64,000 bases of DNA from Domibacillus enclensis (lineage in GTDB: Bacteria > Bacillota > Bacilli > Bacillales > Domibacillaceae), in NCBI RefSeq assembly GCF_900156125.1, contig NZ_FTLX01000002.1, positions 248,001 through 312,000 on the forward strand, in the 5' to 3' direction. Positions 1 to 8,113 of this stretch are shown here, piece after piece. The notes under the pieces were generated by a model. It made no database searches. It was not told the DNA's origin and was given only the letters and a program-made list of their open reading frames with translations. A program made the translations under genes and the position numbers. Position 1 is the stretch's first letter, and every line of letters starts with the position of its first letter.

Positions 1-822
1 ACACTTCCGCTTCCTGTTGAAGCAACAGAGGAAGAGCTGGAAAACTTATCCGTGTTTATCGAGCACAGCAATGGAACGAAGGAAGTTGTGAGCGGAACCG
101 TCGTAGAATGGAAAAATGGCCAAAAAGCGATTCAATTCAGCGTCAATCACTTTTCGACATTTACGATTCTTTCAATGGAAGCAGCAATGCAAGAAGGCAC
201 ACACGAAGCCTATATTCATGGCTTTAAAGATGGAACCTTCCGTCCTGATGAAACGGTTACCCGTGCTCAGATCGCGGCAATGATCGTCCGCAATCTGGAG
301 ATGACGTATAACGGCAAAATATCGTATACCGATACGAAGCAGTCCTTTGCTGTCAAAGAAATCGAAATGGCACGTGAAGCCGGCATCATCCTTGGCTTCT
401 CGGATGGCACGTTTCGCCCGGATCAAGCGGTCACACGCGGACAGGTCGCGGCGATAACGAGCCGTTTTGTGCAAAACATGTGTGGCAGCAGCTCGGATTC
501 CGCGCTTTGTGAAACGGGCACCTCTCTTTCCTTCCCTGATGTAGAGAAGGATTACTGGGCAGCGGAGGCAATTCAGCACGCGGCATCGGTCGGTATTATC
601 AGCGGCTTTGGCAACGGACCCTTCCGGCCGGAACAGCCAATCACCCGTGCGCAGGCAGTGGTCATGCTGAACCGCTTGTTTGAAAGAGGGCCGCTTAACG
701 GTGTGGAGAAGCCGTCATTTAAGGATGTCCCGACAAGCCACTGGGCATTTGGGCAAGTCGAAGAAGGCGCAACGACACATAGCTACACGATTGATGAGCA
801 AGGAAATGAATGGGTTCAATAA
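1..822 (+). CDS. SLH-domain surface protein, C-terminal part (cut by window start)
   Basis: The reading frame is open back to base 1, so the N-terminus lies outside the window. A possible GTG at 52 is inside the frame and is not a believable start. The visible 273 residues hold three S-layer homology repeats with the typical pattern GF.DGTFRPD..VTRAQ. Their cores are near GFKDGTFRPDE, GFSDGTFRPDQ and GFGNGPFRPEQ. A partial fourth motif (FKDVPTSHWAF) follows. SLH domains bind pyruvylated secondary cell wall polymer, so this is the wall-anchoring end of an exported protein. The function of the missing N-terminal part cannot be told. A terminator-like hairpin lies at 961-990. Confidence 0.9.
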   Translation, partial: TLPLPVEATEEELENLSVFIEHSNGTKEVVSGTVVEWKNGQKAIQFSVNHFSTFTILSMEAAMQEGTHEAYIHGFKDGTFRPDETVTRAQIAAMIVRNLEMTYNGKISYTDTKQSFAVKEIEMAREAGIILGFSDGTFRPDQAVTRGQVAAITSRFVQNMCGSSSDSALCETGTSLSFPDVEKDYWAAEAIQHAASVGIISGFGNGPFRPEQPITRAQAVVMLNRLFERGPLNGVEKPSFKDVPTSHWAFGQVEEGATTHSYTIDEQGNEWVQ

Positions 823-960
823 AAGCAAAACAGAAGAGGCTGAGGTATAGCAATGAGATTAGCCTTTGAATCCGAACGCGAAGTTCTGCAGAAGCTGCTC
901 GAACTATTGTTTGCGCAAGCGCAGTCACTGACCGATTTACCATCAAGAAGAGTTCATAAG

Positions 961-990
961 AAAGCCAGACGATGTTCGTTTGGCTTTTTC
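961..990 (+). terminator. Intrinsic terminator-like hairpin after the SLH gene
   Basis: AAAGCCA pairs with TGGCTTT, with an additional ACG/CGT pairing inside, followed by TTTTTC. It lies about 140 bases after the SLH stop codon. Confidence 0.6.
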
Positions 991-1136
991 TTCTATCCAA
1001 AATCTTTTGTCCCAAGCTTTTTCGTGGATTGGAGGATGCATTTTAGCGGAGTATTTAAGATGAGGCTGAATAGTGTTTGAATAAAGAAAAACGCCAAATA
1101 CAGATGGTGGTTGGGTTCTTTTTTCGAACTTGTTTG

Positions 1137-1440
1137 TTGCACGGGCGGAGGTGGGGTTGCACAGTTTTATGGAAAGTTGCACAGGCGGGGGTGGGTTGCA
1201 CAGTTTTGAGGAAAGCCGCACGGACGGGGCGGAGTTGCACGGTTTTGCAGAAAGTTGCACGGGCGGGGCGGGGTTGCACGGTTTTGTGGAAAGTTGCACG
1301 GACGGGGCGGAGTTGCACAGTTTTGAGGAAAGCTGCACGGACGGAGGCGGTTTGCACGGTTTTGTGGAAAGTTGCACGGACGGGACGGAGTTGCACGGTT
1401 TTGCAGAAAGTTGCACGGACGGAGGAGGAACTGCACGGTT
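1137..1440. repeat. One-orientation short-repeat array, TTGCAC core every 19-20 bp
   Basis: Sixteen TTGCAC-like cores start at 1137, 1157, 1177, 1196, 1216, 1235, 1255, 1274, 1293, 1313, 1333, 1352, 1372, 1391, 1411 and 1431; three are variants (CCGCAC or CTGCAC). They alternate with two kinds of spacer, a G-rich one like GGACGGGGCGGAG and one like GGTTTTGCAGAAAG, which gives a 39-bp higher-order period. As 39 is divisible by three, several frames stay open by chance. All copies point the same way, unlike the other arrays in this window. Nothing else is seen in 1081-1830 except a hairpin at 1466-1499 and AT-rich DNA before the Rok-like gene. Confidence 0.9.
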
Positions 1441-1465
1441 TTGCTTCATAAAATACAACATACTG

Positions 1466-1499
1466 AAAGAAACATATCACACGGATATGTTTCTTTTTT
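1466..1499. terminator. Intrinsic terminator-like hairpin closing the TTGCAC array
   Basis: GAAACATATC at 1469-1478 pairs with GATATGTTTC at 1484-1493, followed by six T and preceded by AAA, so it could work in both directions. It lies just after the repeat array, so any transcript across the array could end here. Confidence 0.6.
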
Positions 1500-1830
1500 A
1501 TATTCTATAAAAAGGAAGATGCTGTATAGTTTGGTTGTTCCATATCAAACCAGATCATAGGTAGATGGTTGTGATCAACCTGACTGGTAAAAGCATGGGT
1601 TTTTACAATGGTTTAACACGTAACTCTTATATAAATGTATCATTTAATTAAATGGAAAAAAGTTTATAATTCTTTTGGCACGGGTACAATATAATAGATA
1701 TTTTATTATTTTTTAGTATTTTAATAGTGATACGGGTATTAATATGTAGTATAATATGGAATATCGTATAGTATTTCATGAGAAAAACAGATAATTTAGC
1801 GGAAATTGTCTTGGGAGGGAATAGGACGTT

Positions 1831-2226
1831 GTGAACGATGTGTTTGATGAAAAAAAAGCAATTGAAATTCGGCTGCGCCAGGTGAAGGAAACGGAAAGAC
1901 GGTTACTAAATGAATTAAAAGCGGAACGGGAGGCTCTTCTGAAAAGGCTGGAGGATCTGGAGAATTCGGTCGGACGAAAACCGGAGCTGCCTACGAAAAC
2001 AAGACGTTTAAATGCAAGTGCCGGCGGAGTGCGGGAGCTGGCGGTTGCTTATTTAAAAGAACGGAAGGTGCCTGTTCGTGCCGTTGAAATCCAGCGGTTT
2101 GTGGAACAGGAAACCGGGAAGAAGATTTCAAACATGAGTGCTTTTATGAGTGCGCTTGAACCCGAGTTTACCCGTGTTCAAAAACTGGGAAGAGGCTTGT
2201 ATATTTACGAATACGGCATGGATTAA
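1831..2226 (+). CDS. Rok-like DNA-binding protein (coiled coil plus winged helix)
   Basis: The 131-residue protein has a highly charged N-terminal helix (about residues 5-45, rich in E, K, R and L) that looks like a coiled coil. After a short linker comes a C-terminal domain (about 65-131) resembling the winged helix of the Bacillus repressor Rok, with conserved-looking YLKER.VPVRAVEIQRFVE and GLYIYEY. In the Rok family the N-terminus oligomerises and the C-terminus binds AT-rich DNA as a xenogeneic silencer. The GTG start at 1831 follows GGAGGG about 11 bases upstream. The gene stands alone between AT-rich DNA and a terminator. The family assignment is by pattern only, and the regulated targets are unknown. 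Confidence 0.7.
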   Translation: MNDVFDEKKAIEIRLRQVKETERRLLNELKAEREALLKRLEDLENSVGRKPELPTKTRRLNASAGGVRELAVAYLKERKVPVRAVEIQRFVEQETGKKISNMSAFMSALEPEFTRVQKLGRGLYIYEYGMD

Positions 2227-2254
2227 GAGGTTGATGAATGGAAGATTAAGCAGG

Positions 2255-2281
2255 ACCGCTTGGGGGATAAGCGGTTTTTTT
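2255..2281 (+). terminator. Intrinsic terminator after the Rok-like gene
   Basis: ACCGCTT pairs with AAGCGGT across a seven-base loop and is followed by a run of seven T. Confidence 0.85.
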
Positions 2282-2456
2282 GCGTTGGAGCAGCTAGAAT
2301 TAGGAAATGCTCATACTTTTTAGGAGAAAGAAAGGGATTTAAAGGGAATGAAAAATAAAGTATAATAGACATATGAAAATGTTCACTGCTATAAAGTTGT
2401 TTTTATTTTTCGGAATATTCTTTATACGTGGCATTTGAAGGAGAGGAGGTGAAAAG

Positions 2457-2516
2457 ATGATTCCACCTAGACCGATTATTAGCAAACCGGATAAAGGAAG
2501 CGGTTTTGGAAGATAA
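2457..2516 (+). CDS. Small ORF, 19 residues, with its own RBS and terminator
   Basis: ATG at 2457 is preceded by a very strong ribosome binding site (GAGAGGAGGTG, 2441-2450). The peptide is MIPPRPIISKPDKGSGFGR, proline- and glycine-rich with no membrane segment. A TATAAT at 2361-2366 could be its -10 box, although the -35 is poor. A clean terminator with a TTCG loop follows at 2519-2545. This looks like a complete monocistronic unit. I do not recognise the family, and the ORF is short enough that the RBS could instead be chance or serve a leader function. Confidence 0.5.
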   Translation: MIPPRPIISKPDKGSGFGR

Positions 2517-2518
2517 GG

Positions 2519-2545
2519 AGAAGCTGGCTTCGGCCAGTTTTTTTG
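2519..2545 (+). terminator. Intrinsic terminator with TTCG tetraloop
   Basis: CTGGC (2524-2528) and GCCAG (2533-2537) flank a TTCG loop and are followed by seven T. It separates the 19-residue ORF from the aminopeptidase, whose RBS begins within ten bases. Confidence 0.85.
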
Positions 2546-2566
2546 CGTAAAAAGGGGGGAGTAGAG

Positions 2567-3823
2567 TTGAATTCAATGGAAAGAAAGCTTGATGCATATG
2601 CAGAACTTGTCGTGCGGACCGGCGTGAATCTGCAGAGCGGGCAGACTCTTTTTATCCAGTCCTCGATCACAGCGGCGGATTTTGTGCACCGGGTGATGCG
2701 ATTTGCTTATCAGGCAGGCGCCTCATATGTTCATGTGGACTGGCAGGACGAAACAGGGACGCGCATCTGGTACGAAATGGCGCCTGAGGAAGAGCTGGCA
2801 AAACGACCGGATTGGATGGTCCGTGTGTACAATCAACTGCTCGATCAGAATGCGGCTTTTTTATACGTATTATCCCCTTTTCTGGAGGATATGGACGGTA
2901 TTGCGCCAAACCGGCTCGATTTGGGATCAGATGCACTTTATGCGGCAACGGCGGACGTGACAAACCGTTTAATGAACAATGAGGCGAGCTGGACGGTTAT
3001 GGCGGTTGCAACAAAGCCGTGGGCGGATAAAGTGTTTCCGGAAATAGCGGAGGACAAAAGGGTGGAAAGGCTGTGGGAGACCCTTTTTGACGTACTTGGA
3101 TTGAACCAGGAGAATCCTCTGACTGTATGGGAGAAACGCATGAAAGCATTAGCTGAAAAAGCGGCGCAGCTGAATAAAGAAAGCTTTCGATTTTTACATT
3201 ATAAGGGTCCTGGTATTGACCTGGCTGTTGAGCTGCCGGTCTCCCACCGCTGGCTGAGCGGACGGCTGGAAAACAAACAGGGGGTTTTCTTTACAGGAAA
3301 CCTTCCGACAGAGGAACTGTACACGACGCCGCTGAAAAGGGGAGTGAACGGTTTTTTTAAAGGCACAAAGCCATTTACTTTTGAAGGAAACGTGGTAACG
3401 GACTTTTCGCTGACCTTCAAAAACGGAGAGGTTGTAGAAATCGAATCCATGGATGGAGCGGATGAACTGCGTCGGATGCTTCAGTTTGATGAAGGAGCTC
3501 GTTTCGCCGGTGAAGTGGCTCTTGTTCCGGTTCATTCCCCAGTGGCAAGGAGTGGCCGGCTTTTTTATCAGCCTTTATTGGATGAAAATGCGTCCTGCCA
3601 CATTGCGCTCGGGCATGCGTACAGCTCAGCACTGGCTGCTGGACAGGAATTGACTGCACAGGAGCGCGAGGAGGCGGGGATTAATTCAAGCGGTGTTCAT
3701 TACGATTTGATGATTGGTTCCGAAACGTTATTTGTGACAGGTGAAAGATGGGATGGAACGATGGTGCCGATTTTTGAAAAAGGGGATTGGGCAAACACGT
3801 TTAAAGGAGAAGATGAACGATGA
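2567..3823 (+). CDS. ampS: Aminopeptidase of the M29 (AmpS/PepS) family
   Basis: The protein is a metallo-aminopeptidase that removes N-terminal residues from peptides in the cytoplasm. At 418 residues it has the usual length for the family. The C-terminal metal-site region is visible: a GEVALVPVHSP stretch, then DENASCHIALG, and HYDLMIGS near the end, where the family's Glu, His and Asp ligands lie. The start chosen is TTG 2567, six bases after GGGGGGA. ATG 2576 is a fallback with longer spacing. It overlaps the next gene by ATGA, which suggests translational coupling. Family assignment is confident; the particular peptide substrates are unknown. Confidence 0.88.
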   Translation: MNSMERKLDAYAELVVRTGVNLQSGQTLFIQSSITAADFVHRVMRFAYQAGASYVHVDWQDETGTRIWYEMAPEEELAKRPDWMVRVYNQLLDQNAAFLYVLSPFLEDMDGIAPNRLDLGSDALYAATADVTNRLMNNEASWTVMAVATKPWADKVFPEIAEDKRVERLWETLFDVLGLNQENPLTVWEKRMKALAEKAAQLNKESFRFLHYKGPGIDLAVELPVSHRWLSGRLENKQGVFFTGNLPTEELYTTPLKRGVNGFFKGTKPFTFEGNVVTDFSLTFKNGEVVEIESMDGADELRRMLQFDEGARFAGEVALVPVHSPVARSGRLFYQPLLDENASCHIALGHAYSSALAAGQELTAQEREEAGINSSGVHYDLMIGSETLFVTGERWDGTMVPIFEKGDWANTFKGEDER

Positions 3824-4323
3824 AAATGATTCCTTGCCAAACGGAAGGACAGCTGGAAGCGTTTGTGCTGTTCTTTTTTGAAAACCGGTCCTCATTTGCC
3901 GGCGGCTTTACGGTGATGGAGGCGGTCGGCAGCTTATCAGTGCTGCTTGCTGAAACGGAAACGGTGCTGTTTTACCATCGGGATGGTGAACTGCTCGGCG
4001 CCTTGAATTATACATACGGTACGCGCGAACACGACTTTAACGATCGGGACGTCCTGTTTATTGATAGTGCGCTTATAAAAGAAAAATTCCGGAATACTCG
4101 TTCATTTGTTCAGGGCTTTCGGGAATTTTTACGTTCCGCAGCTGAGGATAATCCACTCATAAAAGAAGTGCAGTTTCACGCATACCGGCATGATGTTCGG
4201 GTGCATCGGCTTTATCAAAAGCTGTCTACTGTCGTGGAAACACACGAAGATGAAATAGGAGAGAAAGATGTGTTTTCCAGACCGTTTTCGGATTTAAAGG
4301 CGTTTTTGGATTCGTTAAGCTGA
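3820..4323 (+). CDS. Uncharacterised protein, possibly GNAT-like
   Basis: This 167-residue protein starts inside the stop codon of the aminopeptidase (ATGA overlap), so the two are probably co-translated. It has no signal peptide or membrane segment. A central stretch (GELLGALNYTYG) followed by a helix and VHRLYQKLS near residue 130 is reminiscent of the beta-strand/helix pattern of GCN5-type acetyltransferases, but I see no clear acetyl-CoA loop (Q/RxxGxG/A). I therefore do not assign a function. It lies tail-to-tail with the CdaR-like gene. Confidence 0.6.
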   Translation: MKMIPCQTEGQLEAFVLFFFENRSSFAGGFTVMEAVGSLSVLLAETETVLFYHRDGELLGALNYTYGTREHDFNDRDVLFIDSALIKEKFRNTRSFVQGFREFLRSAAEDNPLIKEVQFHAYRHDVRVHRLYQKLSTVVETHEDEIGEKDVFSRPFSDLKAFLDSLS

Positions 4324-4339
4324 TTGTCTTAAAAAGGAG

Positions 4340-5461
4340 CTATGCCTTAGGGGGAAGTCCCGAACGTCCTTCGCCTGTTAAGCTGTGAACCCACAGCGCC
4401 ATTTGCAGCGTCACCGCATCATGAAAGTTTTTCGGATCATAGCCGGCGCTTTCTTTTATTTTATCAAGACGGTACAGCAGCGTGTTGCGGTGGATAAAAA
4501 GGTCATCGGCTGTTTTTTGGATGTTCAGGCTGTTCAGGAAAAAGGCGGTTAATGTGTCGGCTTGTTTTTGAACAGCGTCTGTCAGCACCCGTTCGGCAAA
4601 ACGACGGGCGGCGGCTTTGTCCAGCTGGTGGATCAGTGCTCTCGATTCGACATTGGCGAAGGAAACGAGCGTTAACTGTTCATCACTGATAGCGAGGGAC
4701 AGGTCGCAGTCGGCATACGCCTGCTTGCATTCGTCCAGTTCCGTGAAGGCATTGCTGTAAACGATGCGGTTGTTCAGGTGCAGATGCTTGCACGCTGATT
4801 GAATCTGCCGGAGAACGTCAAGGAATTGCGGCTCGCTTTCGGTCGATGTCAGCAAGGCAAGACGGTGTGTATGCGTAAAGCCGGAAAACCCGGTCCCGCG
4901 CTTTAACGGGCTTTCAATTGCTTGAATAACGGCTTGATTCGGGGCTGTCCGGTCCGGGGCAAGCTGAATCAGAGCCAGTCGAAGCGGTGACTGCAGCTCG
5001 ACATTCAGTAAATCCAGCCCTCTGTATATGTGATCGTACGAAGGCTCTTTTTGAAGCAGCTCCTCGATAATCATTTCCTTTGTCCGCTGGGTCCATTCGC
5101 TTTGCGAGGCGAGATATTCCTGCTTCATCATCAGCTCAGTCGTCATTTTCACGAGGCCGCCGATATCATTCATTTCTCCGGGATCGCCTGTCACGCCGAT
5201 GACGCCGACAATGCTTTCTTGAAACACGATCGGCAGATTGATGCCGGGCTGTGAGCCTTCGAAAATTCCGCTTTCTTTTTCATGAATCAAAAACGGCTGG
5301 CCGGTTTCAATGACCTGTCTAGCTCCCTCATGCACCGTATCAATCCGCGATTCATCACAGGACGCGATAATGACCCCTTCGTTATTCATAATATTTACGT
5401 TCCGGCTGAGCCGGAGCGACGTTTCCCTCACAATCTCTCCGGCAAGTGTCTTCGTTAGCAT
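4340..5461 (-). CDS. cdaR: CdaR-family carbohydrate diacid regulator
   Basis: This is a 373-residue transcription factor. The N-terminal third matches a sugar-diacid recognition domain (starts LAGEIVRETSLRLSRNVNIM, with INLPIVFQESIVGVIGVTG around residue 80). The C-terminus has a PucR-type helix-turn-helix (NIQKTADDLFIHRNTLLYRLDKI). CdaR of E. coli activates glucarate/galactarate/glycerate genes. The start at 5461 has AAGGAG eight bases upstream; a TTG at 5503 lacks an RBS. It is divergent from the glycerate kinase gene and is most likely the activator of the 5.6-11.6 kb operon. The -10 box TATAAT at 5559-5564 has no good -35, which fits an activator-dependent promoter. Confidence 0.85.
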   Translation of the reverse strand: MLTKTLAGEIVRETSLRLSRNVNIMNNEGVIIASCDESRIDTVHEGARQVIETGQPFLIHEKESGIFEGSQPGINLPIVFQESIVGVIGVTGDPGEMNDIGGLVKMTTELMMKQEYLASQSEWTQRTKEMIIEELLQKEPSYDHIYRGLDLLNVELQSPLRLALIQLAPDRTAPNQAVIQAIESPLKRGTGFSGFTHTHRLALLTSTESEPQFLDVLRQIQSACKHLHLNNRIVYSNAFTELDECKQAYADCDLSLAISDEQLTLVSFANVESRALIHQLDKAAARRFAERVLTDAVQKQADTLTAFFLNSLNIQKTADDLFIHRNTLLYRLDKIKESAGYDPKNFHDAVTLQMALWVHSLTGEGRSGLPPKA

Positions 5462-5617
5462 GAATCCGGCTCCTTTTAGTTGATTTAACTGAAAATAAGA
5501 CAAAATAGATTGAATTTTTCATATAGTATATCTAAAGACAGACGGTGTCAAGATTTCTTATAATAGATATTGAAATCGCTTACAAAAAAGAATTTGATTG
5601 AGAAGGGAGGGGAAGGA

Positions 5618-6775
5618 ATGAAAATTATTGCAGCACCCGATTCTTTTAAAGGAAGCTTGAGCGCGGTACAGGCGGCCGATGCGATGCGCAGAGGGATCGA
5701 GGCGGCATTTCCGGAGGCGGAGGTCGTGATGGTTCCTTCCGCTGATGGAGGAGAAGGGACGCTTGATACGCTCGTTTCGTCGAATAACGGCAGGAAAAAA
5801 GCCGTGACGGTCACGGGGCCGCTTGGCGCTCCGGTAGAAGCTGAATATGGCATTCTTGAAGATTCCGGAACGTGCATTATTGAGATGGCGTCGGCCTCGG
5901 GACTGGAGCTGATTCCAAAAGCGGACCTGAACCCGCTCAAGGCAACAACGTATGGAACAGGCGAGCTGGTCAAACGGGCGCTCGATGATGGCTATACGAC
6001 ATTTATTCTCGCGATTGGCGGCTCAGCGACAAATGATGGCGGCGCGGGCATGCTGCAGGCGCTTGGCATGCGTCTTTTGGATGAACACGGAGAGGATATT
6101 TCATTTGGCGGCGGTGAATTGAAAAACATTCAGCGGATCGACCTTTCTTCCTTTGATCCGCGTATTGCCGCAAGTACATTTGTCATTGCGTCCGATGTGG
6201 AAAATCCGCTTGTTGGACCGGATGGTGCTTCATACGTATTCGGGCCGCAAAAAGGAGCGGACTTTCGTATGGTGCAGGAGCTGGATGGGCAGCTGCATCA
6301 TTTTGCGGATAAAGCAGCGGAGGCGACGGGCATCAAGCTGCATCATCGCCCGGGTGCCGGTGCGGCAGGTGGGCTTGGCGGCGCCTTTCAAGCTTTTTTT
6401 CCGAGCCGGATGGAACGAGGCGTTGACATTGTCCTTTCTTACCAGCAGTTTTCAGCCCATTTGCAGGGAGCCGATCTTGTGCTGACGGGAGAAGGACGGG
6501 TCGATGCGCAGACCGCTTCGGGGAAAACAGCGATGGGCATTGCTCAGGCGGCGAAAAAGGAGGGAGTGCCAACGATCATCATCGCCGGCTCTGTAGGGGA
6601 TGGAGCCGAGGCGCTGTATGAGCATGGCGTTGTCAGTGTGAACAGCATCATGAACCGTCCGATGTCACTTGAGGAAGCGATACGGGATGCGGAAGGGCTG
6701 CTTCAGTGGAGTGCAGAACAAGTCGTCAGGTCTTATTTTCATAAAGGGGTACGAAAACAAAAGGGGGTTTTCTGA
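5618..6775 (+). CDS. garK: Glycerate kinase (GarK/GlxK family)
   Basis: The enzyme phosphorylates glycerate with ATP and feeds lower glycolysis. The family signatures are clear: APDSFKGSLSA at the N-terminus, SADGGEGTLDTL near residue 42, LAIGGSATNDGGAGMLQALG near 130 and TGEGRVDAQTASGKTAMGIA near 290. It has 385 residues, the usual length. ATG 5618 follows GGGAGGGG; the upstream extension of the frame has no support. It is the first gene of the acid-sugar operon and ends one base before the transporter start. It may act on glycerate taken up or made from larger acids. Confidence 0.92.
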   Translation: MKIIAAPDSFKGSLSAVQAADAMRRGIEAAFPEAEVVMVPSADGGEGTLDTLVSSNNGRKKAVTVTGPLGAPVEAEYGILEDSGTCIIEMASASGLELIPKADLNPLKATTYGTGELVKRALDDGYTTFILAIGGSATNDGGAGMLQALGMRLLDEHGEDISFGGGELKNIQRIDLSSFDPRIAASTFVIASDVENPLVGPDGASYVFGPQKGADFRMVQELDGQLHHFADKAAEATGIKLHHRPGAGAAGGLGGAFQAFFPSRMERGVDIVLSYQQFSAHLQGADLVLTGEGRVDAQTASGKTAMGIAQAAKKEGVPTIIIAGSVGDGAEALYEHGVVSVNSIMNRPMSLEEAIRDAEGLLQWSAEQVVRSYFHKGVRKQKGVF

Positions 6776-6776
6776 G

Positions 6777-7910
6777 ATGAAAATTAAGCAGGCAGTTGAA
6801 CGTGTACCGGGTGGATTAATGGTGGTCCCGCTTCTGTTAGGGGCGTTATTGAATACGATTGACCAAATGCATATTCCGGGTCTGATGAATATGCTCAAAG
6901 GGCTTGGGGTGCCGGAGACAGAAGAAGGCTACTATGAATTTCTGAGGATTGGCGGCTTTTCGCAGGAGCTGTTTAAGGACGGGGCGCTTGTGTTAATTGC
7001 GCTGTTCCTGTTTTGTGCAGGGAGCCAGATGAATTTGCGCGTTGGCGGCCGGGCCTTGAAAAAAGGTGTTTTGCTCATTTCCTCGAAATATTTAACGGGT
7101 CTTGCGGTCGGTCTGGCGTTCGGCTATTTCTTTGATCCGATGAGCGGCATTCTCGGTCTTTCGACGCTGGCAATTATTGCGGCGATGACGAATGGAAACG
7201 GCGGGATGTATGCGGCTTTGACCGGGCAGTACGGCAACCGGTCGGATGTCGGCGGCGTGGCGATTCTGTCATTGAACGACGGACCCTTTTTCACCTTGAT
7301 GTCATTGGGCCTTCTCGGTTCGAGCTTTCCGGTGATTTCGTTTGTTGCGGTGCTGCTGCCGATCGGGATTGGCATGCTGCTTGGAAACTTAGATAAAGAC
7401 ATTCGCGAGTTTTTACGACCGGGTGAGATTTTGCCCGTCCCGTTTTTCGCCTTTGCACTTGGCGCCGGTATGAACCTGGCGAATTTCTTTAACCCTTCTG
7501 TTGTGGCAGCAGGTTTGACCATTGGCTTGTTGACAGTGTTCTTAACAGGCAGTGTGGGGATTTTGGTGTTTAAGCTGTTTAAAGAAAAAAGCTATATTGC
7601 GCCTGTGGCTGAGGCATCCACTGCCGGAAACGCGGCCGCCACACCAGCAGCTGTTGCAGCGGCTGCTTCGGTATCGGCTGGTGCGGGGATGATGACACAG
7701 GCGGATGCGGCGGCCTTTCAAAACATTGCCAACATTGCTACCGCCCAAATCTCCATCGCGACATTGACGACGGCGATTCTTTGTCCGGTCGCGGTGATTA
7801 TGGTCGACCGCTACCAGCGTAAAAAAGGAATTAACGGCAAACGGGAAGACTTGAAAATGGAAACGGATTCAAAAGCAGAGGAGAAGCAGGCAGAGTCACT
7901 GGCGAATTGA
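6777..7910 (+). CDS. 2-keto-3-deoxygluconate permease (KdgT) family transporter
   Basis: This 377-residue inner-membrane protein has about ten hydrophobic segments and family-typical stretches such as ERVPGGLMVVPLLLGALLNT at the start, MTNGNGGMYAALTGQYG near residue 140 and LSNDGPFFT-like LSLNDGPFFT. KdgT proteins are proton-coupled symporters for 2-keto-3-deoxygluconate and related acids. AAAGGGGG lies about nine bases before ATG 6777. A low-complexity Ala-rich loop (about residues 280-315) precedes the last segment, and the C-terminal tail is charged. The neighbours suggest it imports a C3-C6 sugar acid, but the real substrate cannot be read from sequence. Confidence 0.85.
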   Translation: MKIKQAVERVPGGLMVVPLLLGALLNTIDQMHIPGLMNMLKGLGVPETEEGYYEFLRIGGFSQELFKDGALVLIALFLFCAGSQMNLRVGGRALKKGVLLISSKYLTGLAVGLAFGYFFDPMSGILGLSTLAIIAAMTNGNGGMYAALTGQYGNRSDVGGVAILSLNDGPFFTLMSLGLLGSSFPVISFVAVLLPIGIGMLLGNLDKDIREFLRPGEILPVPFFAFALGAGMNLANFFNPSVVAAGLTIGLLTVFLTGSVGILVFKLFKEKSYIAPVAEASTAGNAAATPAAVAAAASVSAGAGMMTQADAAAFQNIANIATAQISIATLTTAILCPVAVIMVDRYQRKKGINGKREDLKMETDSKAEEKQAESLAN

Positions 7911-7932
7911 TGTACAGCTAGCTAGCTGATGG

Positions 7933-8084
7933 TTACGGCGCAATTACAGGAAATACGGCGCAATTCCGGCGATGTTGGCGCAATTCTACGGAGGACGGCG
8001 CAATTAAAGTGGAATTGCGCCGTATCAGAAATAATTGCGCCATAACCGGATTTATTGCGCCTTATTCAACATAATTGCGCCAAA
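7933..8084. repeat. Mirrored repeat array, GGCGCAATT core at exactly 20-bp spacing
   Basis: Four forward GGCGCAATT cores start at 7937, 7957, 7977 and 7997. Four inverted AATTGCGCC cores (one is TATTGCGCC) start at 8013, 8033, 8053 and 8073. Every step within each arm is 20 bp, and the 11-base spacers differ in sequence. The two arms could pair in register into a long hairpin interrupted by loops. The array fills the gap between the permease and the LarA-like gene, which are otherwise codirectional. The same core recurs at 43380-43515. Confidence 0.95.
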
Positions 8085-8113
8085 AATCGAGTGTTTTAAA
8101 GGATGTGGACAGG

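Noticed and set aside
853-1080. 75-residue open frame after the SLH gene
   Set aside because: It runs through the terminator hairpin at 961-990, has no clear RBS and encodes no recognisable domain.
1137-1440. CRISPR array
   Set aside because: Repeats are 6-8 bases, the spacers are themselves repeated, and there are no cas genes. The mirrored arrays elsewhere fail for the same reason.
1077-1510. Overlapping open frames with 13-residue repeats across the TTGCAC array
   Set aside because: The 39-bp period is a multiple of three, so frames on both strands stay open together. None has an RBS or a plausible domain.
3820-4323. Firm assignment as an acetyltransferase
   Set aside because: The pattern is suggestive, but the acetyl-CoA binding loop is not visible.
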